Program-made: the position numbers and the translations under genes
Shown: one piece after another, positions 8,350 through 16,334 of the stretch
Layout of the letters: each line of letters begins with the position of its first letter
Numbering within the stretch: position 1 is the first letter of the stretch
Assembly (NCBI GenBank): GCA_051744845.1
Contig: JBNJDJ010000022.1
Span: 1-28,675, forward strand
Direction of reading: 5' to 3'
Source: JBNJDJ01 sp051744845
GTDB taxonomy: Bacteria; Bacillota; Clostridia; Peptostreptococcales; Acidaminobacteraceae
DNA: 28,675 bases
The notes under the pieces: model-generated
What the model saw: the letters and a program-made list of their open reading frames with translations, nothing else
What the model was told of the DNA's origin: nothing
The model's database searches: none

Positions 8350-9045
8350 ATGTTAATTAATATTTTATTATTAGATAAAGATAAATATTTCTATAAAAGA
8401 ATAAGAAATTATTTTGAAAATTTTAATTTTAATATAATTTTTAAAATAAATAATAATTCTATATTTGAATTTATAAATAAAAATAATATAAAAATCATAC
8501 TAGTAGGCTACAATTTATATTCAGAAAAAACATATACTTTATGCAAAAAATTAAGAAGAAAGTATGAAATTTCGATTATTGTCTTAAATCATAAAAAAGA
8601 TTTAAAGATTTTGTTAAAATATTTTGAATTAGGAATAGATGACTATATTTTAAGATCTATTTTAATTAAAGAATTTTTTGTAATTCTCAAATCAAAGATT
8701 AATCAAGAAAAACGCTGGAAAAGAAAAATTCAAAATGACTTTTCTACAGTCACTAAATTTATTAAAATTAAAAATCAGTGTCTAACCAATAACAATAAAT
8801 CTCAAAAACTTACAGATACTGAGTATAAAATATTATCTTATTTTTTACAAAATAAGAATGTAATTATTGATAAAGAAAAACTATATAAAGATATATGGGA
8901 ATATAAACCAATAGGTAATTTAAATACTTTAACAGTACATATTAATAATTTACGTAAAAAGATAAAAAAATTAAATATAAATAAATTTAAGATAAAAACA
9001 ATTTGGGGATCTGGATATAAATTTACTTTTAGAAATGATTCTTAA
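8350..9045 (+). CDS. OmpR-family regulator with a degenerate receiver domain
   Basis: 231 residues: a receiver-like domain (about 1-120) and a C-terminal winged-helix DNA-binding domain (about 140-228; LTDTEYKILSYFLQNKN, then the WGSGYKF ending). The acidic start LLLDKD is kept. However, the strand that should carry the phosphorylated aspartate reads KIILVGYNL, with Val52-Gly53 where Asp is expected. The conserved Thr/Ser reads Asn (IVLNHK) and the conserved Lys reads Arg (DDYILRS). It should bind DNA but is unlikely to be switched by phosphorylation, so it may be constitutive or respond to another signal. GAAAGGA precedes the ATG. The HD-GYP gene follows after 9 nt, so the two are almost surely co-transcribed. 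No histidine kinase gene is adjacent. Confidence 0.88.
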   Translation: MLINILLLDKDKYFYKRIRNYFENFNFNIIFKINNNSIFEFINKNNIKIILVGYNLYSEKTYTLCKKLRRKYEISIIVLNHKKDLKILLKYFELGIDDYILRSILIKEFFVILKSKINQEKRWKRKIQNDFSTVTKFIKIKNQCLTNNNKSQKLTDTEYKILSYFLQNKNVIIDKEKLYKDIWEYKPIGNLNTLTVHINNLRKKIKKLNINKFKIKTIWGSGYKFTFRNDS

Positions 9046-9054
9046 GGGGGAAAA

Positions 9055-9687
9055 ATGGACTCAATTTTTTTAGAACGATATATTGATTTTAAAAATCAAT
9101 TTAATAATTATAAAAACATTTCAACTAAAGATGTTAATGATTATATTTGTTTTTTAGAAAAAAAAGATAAATATACAAGCGGACATTGTAAGAGAGTAAA
9201 AAAGTATTCATTACAATTAGCTAATAGGTTAAATCTTTCTGAAAAAGAAAAGCATATTTTAAAATGTGGGAGTTTATTACATGATATTGGAAAATTATTT
9301 ATTGATAAAAACATCTTAAAAAAGAAAAAAAGATTAACTAAAAATGAATATGAGTCAATAAAAAAACACCCTTGTTATGGCTATATATTTTTAAATTCAA
9401 TTGGTGGATTTGAAGGAATCGACAAATTAATCTTAGACCATCATGAAAGAATGGATGGTAATGGATATCCATTCAATAAGACTGATAAAGAAATAAATGT
9501 ATTAGCTAAAATCATATCTATTGCAGATGCATACGATGCGATGACAACTAAAAGGCCTTACAGAATTAGACCATTACCTCATAAAATGGCTATACAAGAA
9601 CTAAAAGATAATTCAGGAACTCAATTTGATAAAACTTTAGTTAAAGAATTTATTGAAAGTTTTAAAGAAATAAATGGAGATTGTTAA
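9055..9687 (+). CDS. HD-GYP cyclic-di-GMP phosphodiesterase
   Basis: 210 residues, nearly all HD-GYP domain, which hydrolyses cyclic di-GMP to pGpG or GMP at a metal centre. Visible motifs are SGHCKRVKKYS, the HD pair at His76-Asp77 (LLHDIGK), HHER at 129-132, DGNGYP with GYP at 137-139, and ADAYDAMTTKRPYR. All expected metal ligands look present. The 40-residue N-terminus has no recognisable sensor, so control is probably through expression or a partner such as the degenerate regulator encoded just upstream. AAGGGGG lies 5-6 nt before the ATG. It is the only c-di-GMP hydrolase seen in the window, opposing three GGDEF genes. Confidence 0.93.
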   Translation: MDSIFLERYIDFKNQFNNYKNISTKDVNDYICFLEKKDKYTSGHCKRVKKYSLQLANRLNLSEKEKHILKCGSLLHDIGKLFIDKNILKKKKRLTKNEYESIKKHPCYGYIFLNSIGGFEGIDKLILDHHERMDGNGYPFNKTDKEINVLAKIISIADAYDAMTTKRPYRIRPLPHKMAIQELKDNSGTQFDKTLVKEFIESFKEINGDC

Positions 9688-9838
9688 AATGGAAAATTAT
9701 AAAAATAGTTATTCAGAATATTTCAAATAATGTATTCAAAATCATAAATCAAAACTCAAAAAATAATGATAATTTTATAATTCAAATAGACAGTATTGTA
9801 TTAAAAAAATAAAAAATTTAATTAATATAGGAGGAATT

Positions 9839-10303
9839 ATGCTAAAGACATGCCTATCTTGTAATAAATTATTCAAAGGAGAAAGTGAACTTTGTAAATC
9901 TTGTAGCAAAGATAAAGAAAAAAACTCTATAATAAGTTGTAAAAAATGTGGTAAATTGTCTGGAAATACAATTAATGGTTTATGTAAAGATTGTTTGAAA
10001 ACTACTATGACTAATTTCCAAATAATTAAACATTATATTTATGAAAATCCAAATGCGACAATAAGCAAAGTTCATGAAGCTTTAGATATACCTAAAAAAG
10101 AAATTTTAAATTATGTACGCAAAGGAAGATTAGAAGTTAAAAAAGATTTAGATGAATTTAGTTTATGTAAAAACTGTGGTATAAAAATACCACCTAAACA
10201 TTCACTTTGTTTTGCTTGTAAAAAAAATATAGATATAAAAAAGGCAAGAAAAAAAGCAAATAAAACTATTAAGAAAAAAAGAAATGCTTTTTTTACAAAT
10301 TAA
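9839..10303 (+). CDS. Triple zinc-ribbon protein related to flagellar YvyF
   Basis: 154 residues with six CxxC knuckles: Cys5/8, 19/22, 34/37, 49/52, 110/113 and 124/127. These would form three zinc ribbons. Between the second and third lies a small helical segment (NPNATISKVHEALDIPKKEILNYVRKGRLEV, about 70-100) that strongly resembles the helix-turn-helix-like core of the YvyF/TIGR03826 flagellar-operon proteins of Firmicutes. A lysine-rich tail follows. Family members sit in flagellar/motility operons but their biochemical role is not settled. AGGAGG precedes the ATG, and cheV starts 16 nt after its stop, so they probably share a transcript. The tandem extra ribbons are more than the single one of YvyF. 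Confidence 0.75.
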   Translation: MLKTCLSCNKLFKGESELCKSCSKDKEKNSIISCKKCGKLSGNTINGLCKDCLKTTMTNFQIIKHYIYENPNATISKVHEALDIPKKEILNYVRKGRLEVKKDLDEFSLCKNCGIKIPPKHSLCFACKKNIDIKKARKKANKTIKKKRNAFFTN

Positions 10304-10319
10304 ATTTAAGGGGGGAATA

Positions 10320-11138
10320 ATGTATAAGAAATTAGTAACTTTTAACATTGGAAATGATAGATATGGCTTTAACATATCTAAAGTAGATTCAGTTGATTCA
10401 AAGGATATTATTAACAAAATATCAGGACTTTCAAATATGCCAAATAGTTCTGAAAATATTAAAGGAATGTTTCAATACAGAGATAAAGTAATACCTTGTA
10501 TTGATTTAGGTAAGGTTTTAAGTTATAAAGAAATTGATATAGATAAGATCATAGTAACACAATTTAATGGTGGATTATATGCATTTATAGTACAAAGTCC
10601 ATTGAGTATTGATAGTGTTGAAAACTTAGAATTAGAAGAAGTATCTGGAATGGTTAATGATAAAGACCATTTAGTAAAAGGTATATATAAATTTAATAAT
10701 GAAATAGTTAAATTTTTATCTTTAGAAAATATATATAATAAAGTAGCTAGAAAAGATTTAAGTTCATTAGAATTTAATAAAAAATATAAAGATATAAATG
10801 TTATGGTGGCTGAAGATAATAAACTAATTCGAAAAAAAATAGAAGAAAAATTATCTTCTGGTGATATTACCTATGAAACTTTTGAAAATGGAAAAATGGC
10901 TTTAAATAACTTTAATGATGAGTATGATTTATTAATAACAGATATTGAAATGCCTGAGATGGATGGAATTGAATTATCTAAAAAAATAAAGAAAAAGTAC
11001 AATGTACCAGTATTAGTTTTTTCTAGTGTAATTAATGAACAAACTAAAAGAGAAGTAAAAGATTTTGCAGATTATTTAGTAGATAAACCAGGATTAGATA
11101 AATTAATAAATATTTTAGAAAAAATATTGGATAAATAA
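10320..11138 (+). CDS. cheV: Chemotaxis adaptor CheV (CheW domain plus receiver)
   Basis: 272 residues. A CheW-like domain (about 1-145) couples chemoreceptors to the kinase CheA, and a receiver domain (about 155-272) tunes that coupling. The receiver looks active: acidic pair in MVAEDN, phosphoacceptor Asp208 (LLITDIEMPEMDG), Ser-Ser in VFSSV and Lys in VDKPG. The ATG at 10320 is chosen over an upstream in-frame ATG at 10284 because GGGGGG (10310-10315) sits at proper distance from it and the upstream one would overlap the previous gene. The dCache chemoreceptor follows at 11348, a natural partner. No cheA, cheW or cheY lies in the window. Confidence 0.93.
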   Translation: MYKKLVTFNIGNDRYGFNISKVDSVDSKDIINKISGLSNMPNSSENIKGMFQYRDKVIPCIDLGKVLSYKEIDIDKIIVTQFNGGLYAFIVQSPLSIDSVENLELEEVSGMVNDKDHLVKGIYKFNNEIVKFLSLENIYNKVARKDLSSLEFNKKYKDINVMVAEDNKLIRKKIEEKLSSGDITYETFENGKMALNNFNDEYDLLITDIEMPEMDGIELSKKIKKKYNVPVLVFSSVINEQTKREVKDFADYLVDKPGLDKLINILEKILDK

Positions 11139-11152
11139 TTTTTTTATCCAAT
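11126..11152 (+). terminator. Hairpin at the end of cheV
   Basis: ATTGGATAAA (11126-11135) pairs with TTTATCCAAT (11143-11152) across the cheV stop codon. It lacks a clear T-run downstream, so it may be a weak terminator or an mRNA 3' end structure. Confidence 0.4.
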
Positions 11153-11347
11153 AAACATACTAAATTAAAATCATTTATATTAAATTTAAATATAAAAAGT
11201 CGCTAGTTTTAATAATGCTATAATTATTTTTTCAATAAACTAGTTTCAAATATAAATTTTTTCCTTATCAAAGTGAAATATATATTAACATTTCAAAATA
11301 AAGTTAGTATTTTAATTAATTAAAATTTAAAAAGGGGTTTAAAAATT

Positions 11348-13330
11348 ATGAAAAAACAATTGATAATCATTTTAAGTATTGTAATTATTGTACCACTAGC
11401 TATTTTAGGATTTTTCAGTGAGACAATAGCTATTGAAACTTTAAGAGATAACATTACTGAAAATACCAACAGTTCAACAATTGAGTTAACAGATGGTTTT
11501 GATAAATTTTTTGAAGGATATAATAATAGTTTAATTATGTTAAGCCAAAACAAAGATATACAAAAAATCAGTTCAACATTAACGTCTAAATATAAAGTTT
11601 TAGATATTTTAGATAATTATCTAACAGGTTATAGTGAAGTAATGAATGTTTATGTTGGAACAGAAAATGGTAATATGCATCTTATGCCAAAACAAGAGCT
11701 ACCAGAGGATTTTGATCCTCGAAATAGATCATGGTATAAAAAGGCAAAGGGATCAAAAGATCCAATATGGACAAAACCTTATGCTGATGCTTCATCAGGA
11801 GATACAGTTGTTACAGGAGCTATTCCTTTATATAATAACGATGATTTTGTTGGAGTAATTGGCGTAGATATAAATATTACTAGTTTATCTAAAGAAATCT
11901 CTAGTAAAAAAATTGGTAAAAATGGATATGTTGTTTTAGTAGATAAAGAAAACAATTTTATTAATCATCCAGATGAGTCTCTTGTAGGTAAACCTATACC
12001 TGTTAAAAAACTTGCCAAAGCTGTTGAAAATAATGATGAATCTGGTGTATATTATAACTTCAAAGGAAATGATAAATATATTTATTTTAAAAAAATGGAA
12101 ACAACAGGCTGGAAATTACTAGGAGCTCGTTCTGATAGTGATGCTGCTGCTGAAAAAAAACTTTTAACTACTATATTAATAGTTGCTATCCTATCAGTCA
12201 TTGGTGCTATAATTATAGGTATTACATTTTCAAATGCTAAAATTGTAAAACCAATTAATAATTTATCAAAAATAATTGATAAATTATCTAATTATGATTT
12301 ACGTTTTGATGAAGATAGTGAAGCAGTTAAATACTTAGAAAGAAATGATGAAATAGGTGATATAACTAAATCACTTGCTAAAATGCAAAAAAGTTTTATT
12401 GAAATAATAAAAAATGTATCTGATGCAAGTGAAAACGTCTCTTCTTCATCAGAAGAACTAACAGCTATGAGTAATCAATCAAAAGAAGCTGCTAATGAAG
12501 TGGCTCAAACTATTCAAGAAATTGCAAATGGAGCTAATGATCAGGCTAAAGAAACTAGCGATGGAGCTGAAGAAATCAATAATTTAGGACAAATAATTAA
12601 TTCTGAAATTAAATTAGTAAAAACATTAGATGATTCTGCAAAAGAAGTAGATAAGTTAAAAGAGGAAGGTTTTAATGTATTAGCTAACCTTGAAGAAAAA
12701 ACAAAAGCAAACAATAAAGCCGCAAGTGAAGTACAAGACATTATAATAAAAACTAATAAAAATGCAGATAAGATAGAATCAGCTAGTGGTAAAATACAAG
12801 AAATTGCAGAGCAAACTAATTTACTTGCCTTAAATGCATCTATTGAAGCGGCTAGAGCTGGTGAAGCAGGTAAAGGTTTTGCTGTAGTTGCGGATGAGAT
12901 AAGAAACTTGGCTGAAGAAACTAATGATTTTGCAAGTCAAATTTCAAGTACTATTAATACATTAAGTAATATGACTGATAAAGGTGTTAAAACTATGGAA
13001 AAAGCAAGTAAAATAGTTGTTAAACAATCTGAAAGTCTAGATAACACAAATGATAAATTCGAAGGAATTTCAAACGCAATAGAAAGAGTTAAAAAAGTAG
13101 TTAATAATCTAAACGCTTCAACAGAAAATATGACAGAAAAAAAGACAGAAATTATTAATATAATAGAAAATTTATCAGCTATATCAGAAGAAAATGCAGC
13201 TGGAACAGAAGAAGCTTCAGCATCAGTTCAAGAGCAAACAGCATCGATGGAACAGATTTCTGAGGCTAGTGAAAGTTTAGCTAAATTAGCTGAAGATATG
13301 CAAGAAACTGTATCAAAATTTGAAATTTAA
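11348..13330 (+). CDS. Methyl-accepting chemotaxis protein with dCache sensor
   Basis: A 660-residue transmembrane chemoreceptor. Residues about 7-29 form the first membrane span. An extracellular dCache domain occupies about 35-270, a second span about 275-297, a HAMP domain about 298-350, and the long coiled-coil signalling domain follows to the end. The signalling tip (EQTNLLALNASIEAARAGE, about 485-505) is intact. The sensor holds R-x-W-Y (RNRSWYKKAKG), WTKPYADASSGDTVVTGA and GVIGVD, matching part of the motif of amino-acid-binding dCache domains. The sensor is closely related, residue by residue, to the split cyclase at 3831. AAAAAGGGG lies about 10 nt before the ATG. No pentapeptide tether for a methyltransferase is seen at the C-terminus (ETVSKFEI). 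Confidence 0.95.
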   Translation: MKKQLIIILSIVIIVPLAILGFFSETIAIETLRDNITENTNSSTIELTDGFDKFFEGYNNSLIMLSQNKDIQKISSTLTSKYKVLDILDNYLTGYSEVMNVYVGTENGNMHLMPKQELPEDFDPRNRSWYKKAKGSKDPIWTKPYADASSGDTVVTGAIPLYNNDDFVGVIGVDINITSLSKEISSKKIGKNGYVVLVDKENNFINHPDESLVGKPIPVKKLAKAVENNDESGVYYNFKGNDKYIYFKKMETTGWKLLGARSDSDAAAEKKLLTTILIVAILSVIGAIIIGITFSNAKIVKPINNLSKIIDKLSNYDLRFDEDSEAVKYLERNDEIGDITKSLAKMQKSFIEIIKNVSDASENVSSSSEELTAMSNQSKEAANEVAQTIQEIANGANDQAKETSDGAEEINNLGQIINSEIKLVKTLDDSAKEVDKLKEEGFNVLANLEEKTKANNKAASEVQDIIIKTNKNADKIESASGKIQEIAEQTNLLALNASIEAARAGEAGKGFAVVADEIRNLAEETNDFASQISSTINTLSNMTDKGVKTMEKASKIVVKQSESLDNTNDKFEGISNAIERVKKVVNNLNASTENMTEKKTEIINIIENLSAISEENAAGTEEASASVQEQTASMEQISEASESLAKLAEDMQETVSKFEI

Positions 13331-13335
13331 TCAAA

Positions 13336-13364
13336 AATTCAGAAGTCTTTATGGCTTCTGAATT
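13336..13364 (+). terminator. Probable terminator after the chemoreceptor
   Basis: AATTCAGAAG pairs with CTTCTGAATT around a 9-nt loop just after the stop codon. It is followed by an AT-rich, not pure-T, tail. Confidence 0.55.
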
Positions 13365-13384
13365 ATTATCATTTTGAATATAAT

Positions 13385-13420
13385 AAAGGGGGATGTATAT
13401 TTAAAATATACAAATAAATA
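13385..13420 (+). promoter_or_regulatory. Ribosome site separated from its start codon by a hairpin
   Basis: AAAGGGGG (13385-13392) lies 27 nt before the ATG at 13420, too far in linear form. Between them GTATATTT (13395-13402) and AAATATAC (13404-13411) form a perfect 8-bp palindrome. If it folds, the effective spacing falls to about 10 nt. Confidence 0.55.
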
Positions 13421-13722
13421 TGAGTAATGAAATATATTTAAAAACTATGATCTTAACAGTCAAATATAGTGAGCTTGATTATAAAGATGATTTACTTGAA
13501 ATATTAAAGAATTCAAAACTTAAATTCGGAAATATAGAAAATCAAGAATATGAAAATATTGATTTAATAGTACCTAATAAAATATTTAAAAAAGCTAAAA
13601 AATTGAAAAATAAATTAAGAAAAATTGCAAAGACTGTATATATTGAAGTTTATAAATTCAAATTTGGAAATTTAGTTATAAAATCAATAGATTCAAATAA
13701 TAATATCCAAAATGAAAATTAA
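13420..13722 (+). CDS. Small protein of unknown function (100 aa)
   Basis: I do not recognise this protein. It is 100 residues, lysine-rich in its middle (KIFKKAKKLKNKLRKIAK), with alternating short hydrophobic strands before and after. This suggests a small alpha/beta or DNA/RNA-contacting fold, but nothing specific. There is no membrane segment or cysteine motif. It follows the chemoreceptor and its terminator on the same strand. Translation start depends on the unusual ribosome site with an intervening hairpin at 13385-13420. Codon and base use match its neighbours. Confidence 0.65.
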   Translation: MSNEIYLKTMILTVKYSELDYKDDLLEILKNSKLKFGNIENQEYENIDLIVPNKIFKKAKKLKNKLRKIAKTVYIEVYKFKFGNLVIKSIDSNNNIQNEN

Positions 13723-14065
13723 ATAAATTAAAATCAGAAATATAAAATAAAATCATATTTATTCTTTTAATATTTAGTAATAGGTAAAAAAATTATTAAA
13801 TCACCAAATCTAGATATATTAATATAAATATGTAAATGAGCATTTAATATGTAAATTCTTTGAAAGAAATTAAGATAAATACATTGAAAAAATTAGACAA
13901 AATATATTCATCATTTTATTTTCTTAAACTCATTAAAATTTAAGATTTTTTAATTCTCATATTATATAAATAGGTACTTTAAATCTTGAATTAAATATTT
14001 CCAAATTTAGTTTATAAGTTGAAAATAAAATTAATACATTAAATATAAAAATGAAAGGATAAACA
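13723..14065. other. AT-rich intergenic region with a short direct repeat
   Basis: About 340 nt with no gene. It contains an 11-bp direct repeat AATATGTAAAT at 13827-13837 and 13846-13856 (19 nt start to start), a spacing compatible with a regulator binding one face of DNA. A GAAAGGAT ribosome site near its end serves the next gene. Confidence 0.45.
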
Positions 14066-14758
14066 ATGTGGCTATTAAAGTTATTTAAAAAAGATAACTG
14101 TGACTTAGAAAAATTATTTAATAAAGAAATACATCTTCAAATAAATAATAATCTTCAAATAAATTATAAAGTTAATAAAAAATTCTCAGTATTATTTGAT
14201 TTGGTAATCTCAGATCTAAGAGAAAAAAATTTCAATTACAAAATGAAAAAAATGTTAATAAATATTAAATCTAGGTCTAGAACTTTAGAAACATATCAAA
14301 ATTTTCTTATAAGAAATATAATATCATTCATTTATAAACAATCATATTCAATAGATTTAATTTCAAGTTGGATTAATTGTAATAAATATCCTAATTCTAA
14401 AAAAACAAAAAAAATAATAAAAGAAATTAAAAAAGAATGTATAACTTATAATGAAAATAATAAAATCAAATTTAAAAATAATAAAAATATAGAAAAAAAT
14501 ATTTATAAAAAAATAATATGTTATAAAAATGAGCCTTTAAATGAATTAGAATATAATTATAATTACTATAAATTAAAAAATCATTTCCTATTTAATATAC
14601 TTTTAATAATCTCTCAAAATAAATCCGAAACTAAAAACCTTTTAACAGAAATAAATTATTTTAAAGCTCAACAAATACTTGATAAACAATCAAATGATTA
14701 TTCAAAATTATTTTTAAATATAAATGAAAAAAATTGTGAATATTATTATATTAATTAA
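14066..14758 (+). CDS. Protein of unknown function (230 aa)
   Basis: I do not recognise this protein. It has 230 residues, is extremely rich in Asn, Lys, Ile and Tyr, is predicted mostly helical, and has no signal peptide, clear membrane segment or catalytic motif. The N-terminus MWLLKLFKK could be an amphipathic membrane-surface helix. GAAAGGAT lies about 8 nt before the ATG, and a strong terminator follows the stop, so it looks like a real single-gene unit. Its skewed composition is like that of the flanking accessory region (8350-9045) rather than of the more conserved genes to the right. Confidence 0.7.
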   Translation: MWLLKLFKKDNCDLEKLFNKEIHLQINNNLQINYKVNKKFSVLFDLVISDLREKNFNYKMKKMLINIKSRSRTLETYQNFLIRNIISFIYKQSYSIDLISSWINCNKYPNSKKTKKIIKEIKKECITYNENNKIKFKNNKNIEKNIYKKIICYKNEPLNELEYNYNYYKLKNHFLFNILLIISQNKSETKNLLTEINYFKAQQILDKQSNDYSKLFLNINEKNCEYYYIN

Positions 14759-14777
14759 AATTCTATTATAATTTTAA

Positions 14778-14821
14778 TAAGAGCTAACTCTATATTTTAA
14801 TAAAGCTAGCTCTTACTTTTT
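14778..14821 (+). terminator. Strong Rho-independent terminator
   Basis: TAAGAGCTA (14778-14786) pairs with TAGCTCTTA (14807-14815), followed by CTTTTTT. It ends the 230-residue unknown gene and closes the plus-strand signalling region. Confidence 0.8.
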
Positions 14822-14898
14822 TATGAATATTTATTTTAAATATAAAATCATTAAATTAAAATGAATATATTTAAAAACATCACTAATACTTTAAATAC

Positions 14899-15768
14899 TT
14901 AGTCTTCTTTAGTAAATTGATTAACTTCAGAAAGTGAAGAAACTAAACCAGCCATATTTTGAATATCAGATGGTATTATTAACTTTGTAGCCTTTCCATC
15001 TGCAACTTCTTTAAGTGCATCAAGCGATCTTAAAGCAATAACTCTTTCATCTGCTCCAGCATTTTTAATCATTTCAATACCGGCAGCTTGTGCCTCTTTA
15101 ACTTTTTTAATTGCTTCTGCATCACCTTCGGCTTTTCTAATTGCTGCTTCTTTTTTACCTTCAGCAACTAATATTGAAGAACGTTTCTCTCCTTCAGCTC
15201 TTAAGATTTTTTCTCTTCTTTCTCTTTCAGCTCTCATTTGTTTTTCCATCGCTTCTTGAATATCAGTAGGAGGCTGAATATTTTTAACTTCTACTCTATT
15301 TACTTTAATTCCCCAAGGATCTGTAGCTTCATCTAATATAGAACGCATCTTTGTGTTAATTAAATCTCTAGATGATAAACTTTCATCTAATTCTAAATTA
15401 CCTATTATATTTCTTAAAGTAGTAGCTGTTAAATTTTCAATTGCTACAATTGGTTGATCTACTCCATAAGTAAATAACTTAGGATCTGTTATTTGATAAT
15501 ATACAACTGTATCTATTGACATTGTAACATTATCTTTCGTGATAACAGGTTGAGGTGGAAAATCCACTACTTTTTCTTTTAATGAAACTTTCATTACTAT
15601 TCTATCAATTATAGGAATTTTAATATTTAATCCTACATCCCAAGTTTGTAAATAGCCTCCTAATCGTTCAATTACATATGCATTTGACTGAGGTACAATT
15701 CTTACATTGACAACTACTAAAATAATCCCTAATAAAATTAAAATACCAAGGGCTATAAATTGAAACAT
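14899..15768 (-). CDS. SPFH/stomatin-prohibitin family membrane protein
   Basis: 289 residues: one N-terminal membrane span (about 2-22), an SPFH band-7 domain (about 23-180; VPQSNAYVIERLGGYLQTW and VEVKNIQPP) and a long charged coiled-coil (about 175-240; EKQMRAERERREKILRAEGE). This is the QmcA/stomatin layout. Such proteins oligomerise into membrane microdomain scaffolds and often guard proteases or envelope functions. It is second in an operon with an NfeD gene, whose stop lies 2 nt before this ATG. NfeD-SPFH pairing is a well-known conserved partnership. AAAAGGAG within the end of nfeD supplies the ribosome site. Confidence 0.95.
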   Translation of the reverse strand: MFQFIALGILILLGIILVVVNVRIVPQSNAYVIERLGGYLQTWDVGLNIKIPIIDRIVMKVSLKEKVVDFPPQPVITKDNVTMSIDTVVYYQITDPKLFTYGVDQPIVAIENLTATTLRNIIGNLELDESLSSRDLINTKMRSILDEATDPWGIKVNRVEVKNIQPPTDIQEAMEKQMRAERERREKILRAEGEKRSSILVAEGKKEAAIRKAEGDAEAIKKVKEAQAAGIEMIKNAGADERVIALRSLDALKEVADGKATKLIIPSDIQNMAGLVSSLSEVNQFTKED

Positions 15769-15770
15769 AT

Positions 15771-16208
15771 TTAATCACTCCTTTTTACTATTAACTTAAC
15801 GCCTTCAACAGCCATAATAATAATTTCTTCATCTTTATCTATATCTTCATCATTAAATGATATAGCTGTCCAAGTTTGACCATTGATTTTTACTAATCCA
15901 GAAGTATGTTTTTCTATAGGTTTAATAACAATCCCTTTTTCCCCAATAACACTATCTACATTTGTTTTATGAATACCTACTTTTAAATATTTTTTAACAA
16001 AAGGCTTTGTATAAAAAAGCAAAATAGCAGATATTATTAAAAAAGCAACTATCTGTATTATTAAAGAAAAATTTAAAAGAGATAAAATCAAACCAACTAA
16101 AGCACCTGCAGCAAACCAAATTGCTACTAAATTCATTGTTAATACTTCTAGAACAACTAAAATAATTATAATCACTGTCCAATAAACAGATATAGGTATA
16201 TTAGGCAT
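15771..16208 (-). CDS. NfeD-like membrane protein
   Basis: 145 residues with three to four membrane spans (about 5-75) and a C-terminal OB-fold domain (about 85-143; VIGEKGIVIKPIEKHTSGLVKINGQTWTA). This is the short NfeD form, without the ClpP-like protease part found in long forms. It is first gene of a two-gene operon with the SPFH protein and is thought to assist its assembly at the membrane. AAAGGAGG sits 5 nt before the ATG. Several TATAAT-like -10 boxes occur at about 16230-16260 on the minus strand, upstream of this start. Confidence 0.92.
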   Translation of the reverse strand: MPNIPISVYWTVIIIILVVLEVLTMNLVAIWFAAGALVGLILSLLNFSLIIQIVAFLIISAILLFYTKPFVKKYLKVGIHKTNVDSVIGEKGIVIKPIEKHTSGLVKINGQTWTAISFNDEDIDKDEEIIIMAVEGVKLIVKRSD

Positions 16209-16272
16209 ATTTACCTCCTTTGTATATTTATATTATATATTATAAATCTTAAAAATATATTAAATCTTTTAA

Positions 16273-16315
16273 TTGATTATTATTTATTTAATTTATAATC
16301 TTTTTCTGATATAAT
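16273..16315 (+). promoter_or_regulatory. Candidate promoter of the GAF-GGDEF gene
   Basis: TTGATT (16273-16278) and TATAAT (16294-16299) are spaced 15 nt apart. A second, extended -10 (TGATATAAT, 16307-16315) lies closer, but it would start transcription inside the ribosome site. The first is therefore preferred. Confidence 0.4.
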
Positions 16316-16334
16316 AAGAAAAAGGAGGATTCCT

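Noticed and set aside
9688..9838. Short overlapping open frame after the HD-GYP gene
   Set aside because: The start ATGGAGATTG gives only 18 codons, and a 40-codon frame next to it has no start with ribosome site. No homology could be seen.
11139..11347. c-di-GMP riboswitch before the chemoreceptor
   Set aside because: The region has a weak CTAGTTT/AAACTAG inverted repeat but none of the conserved GEMM-I or GEMM-II motifs.
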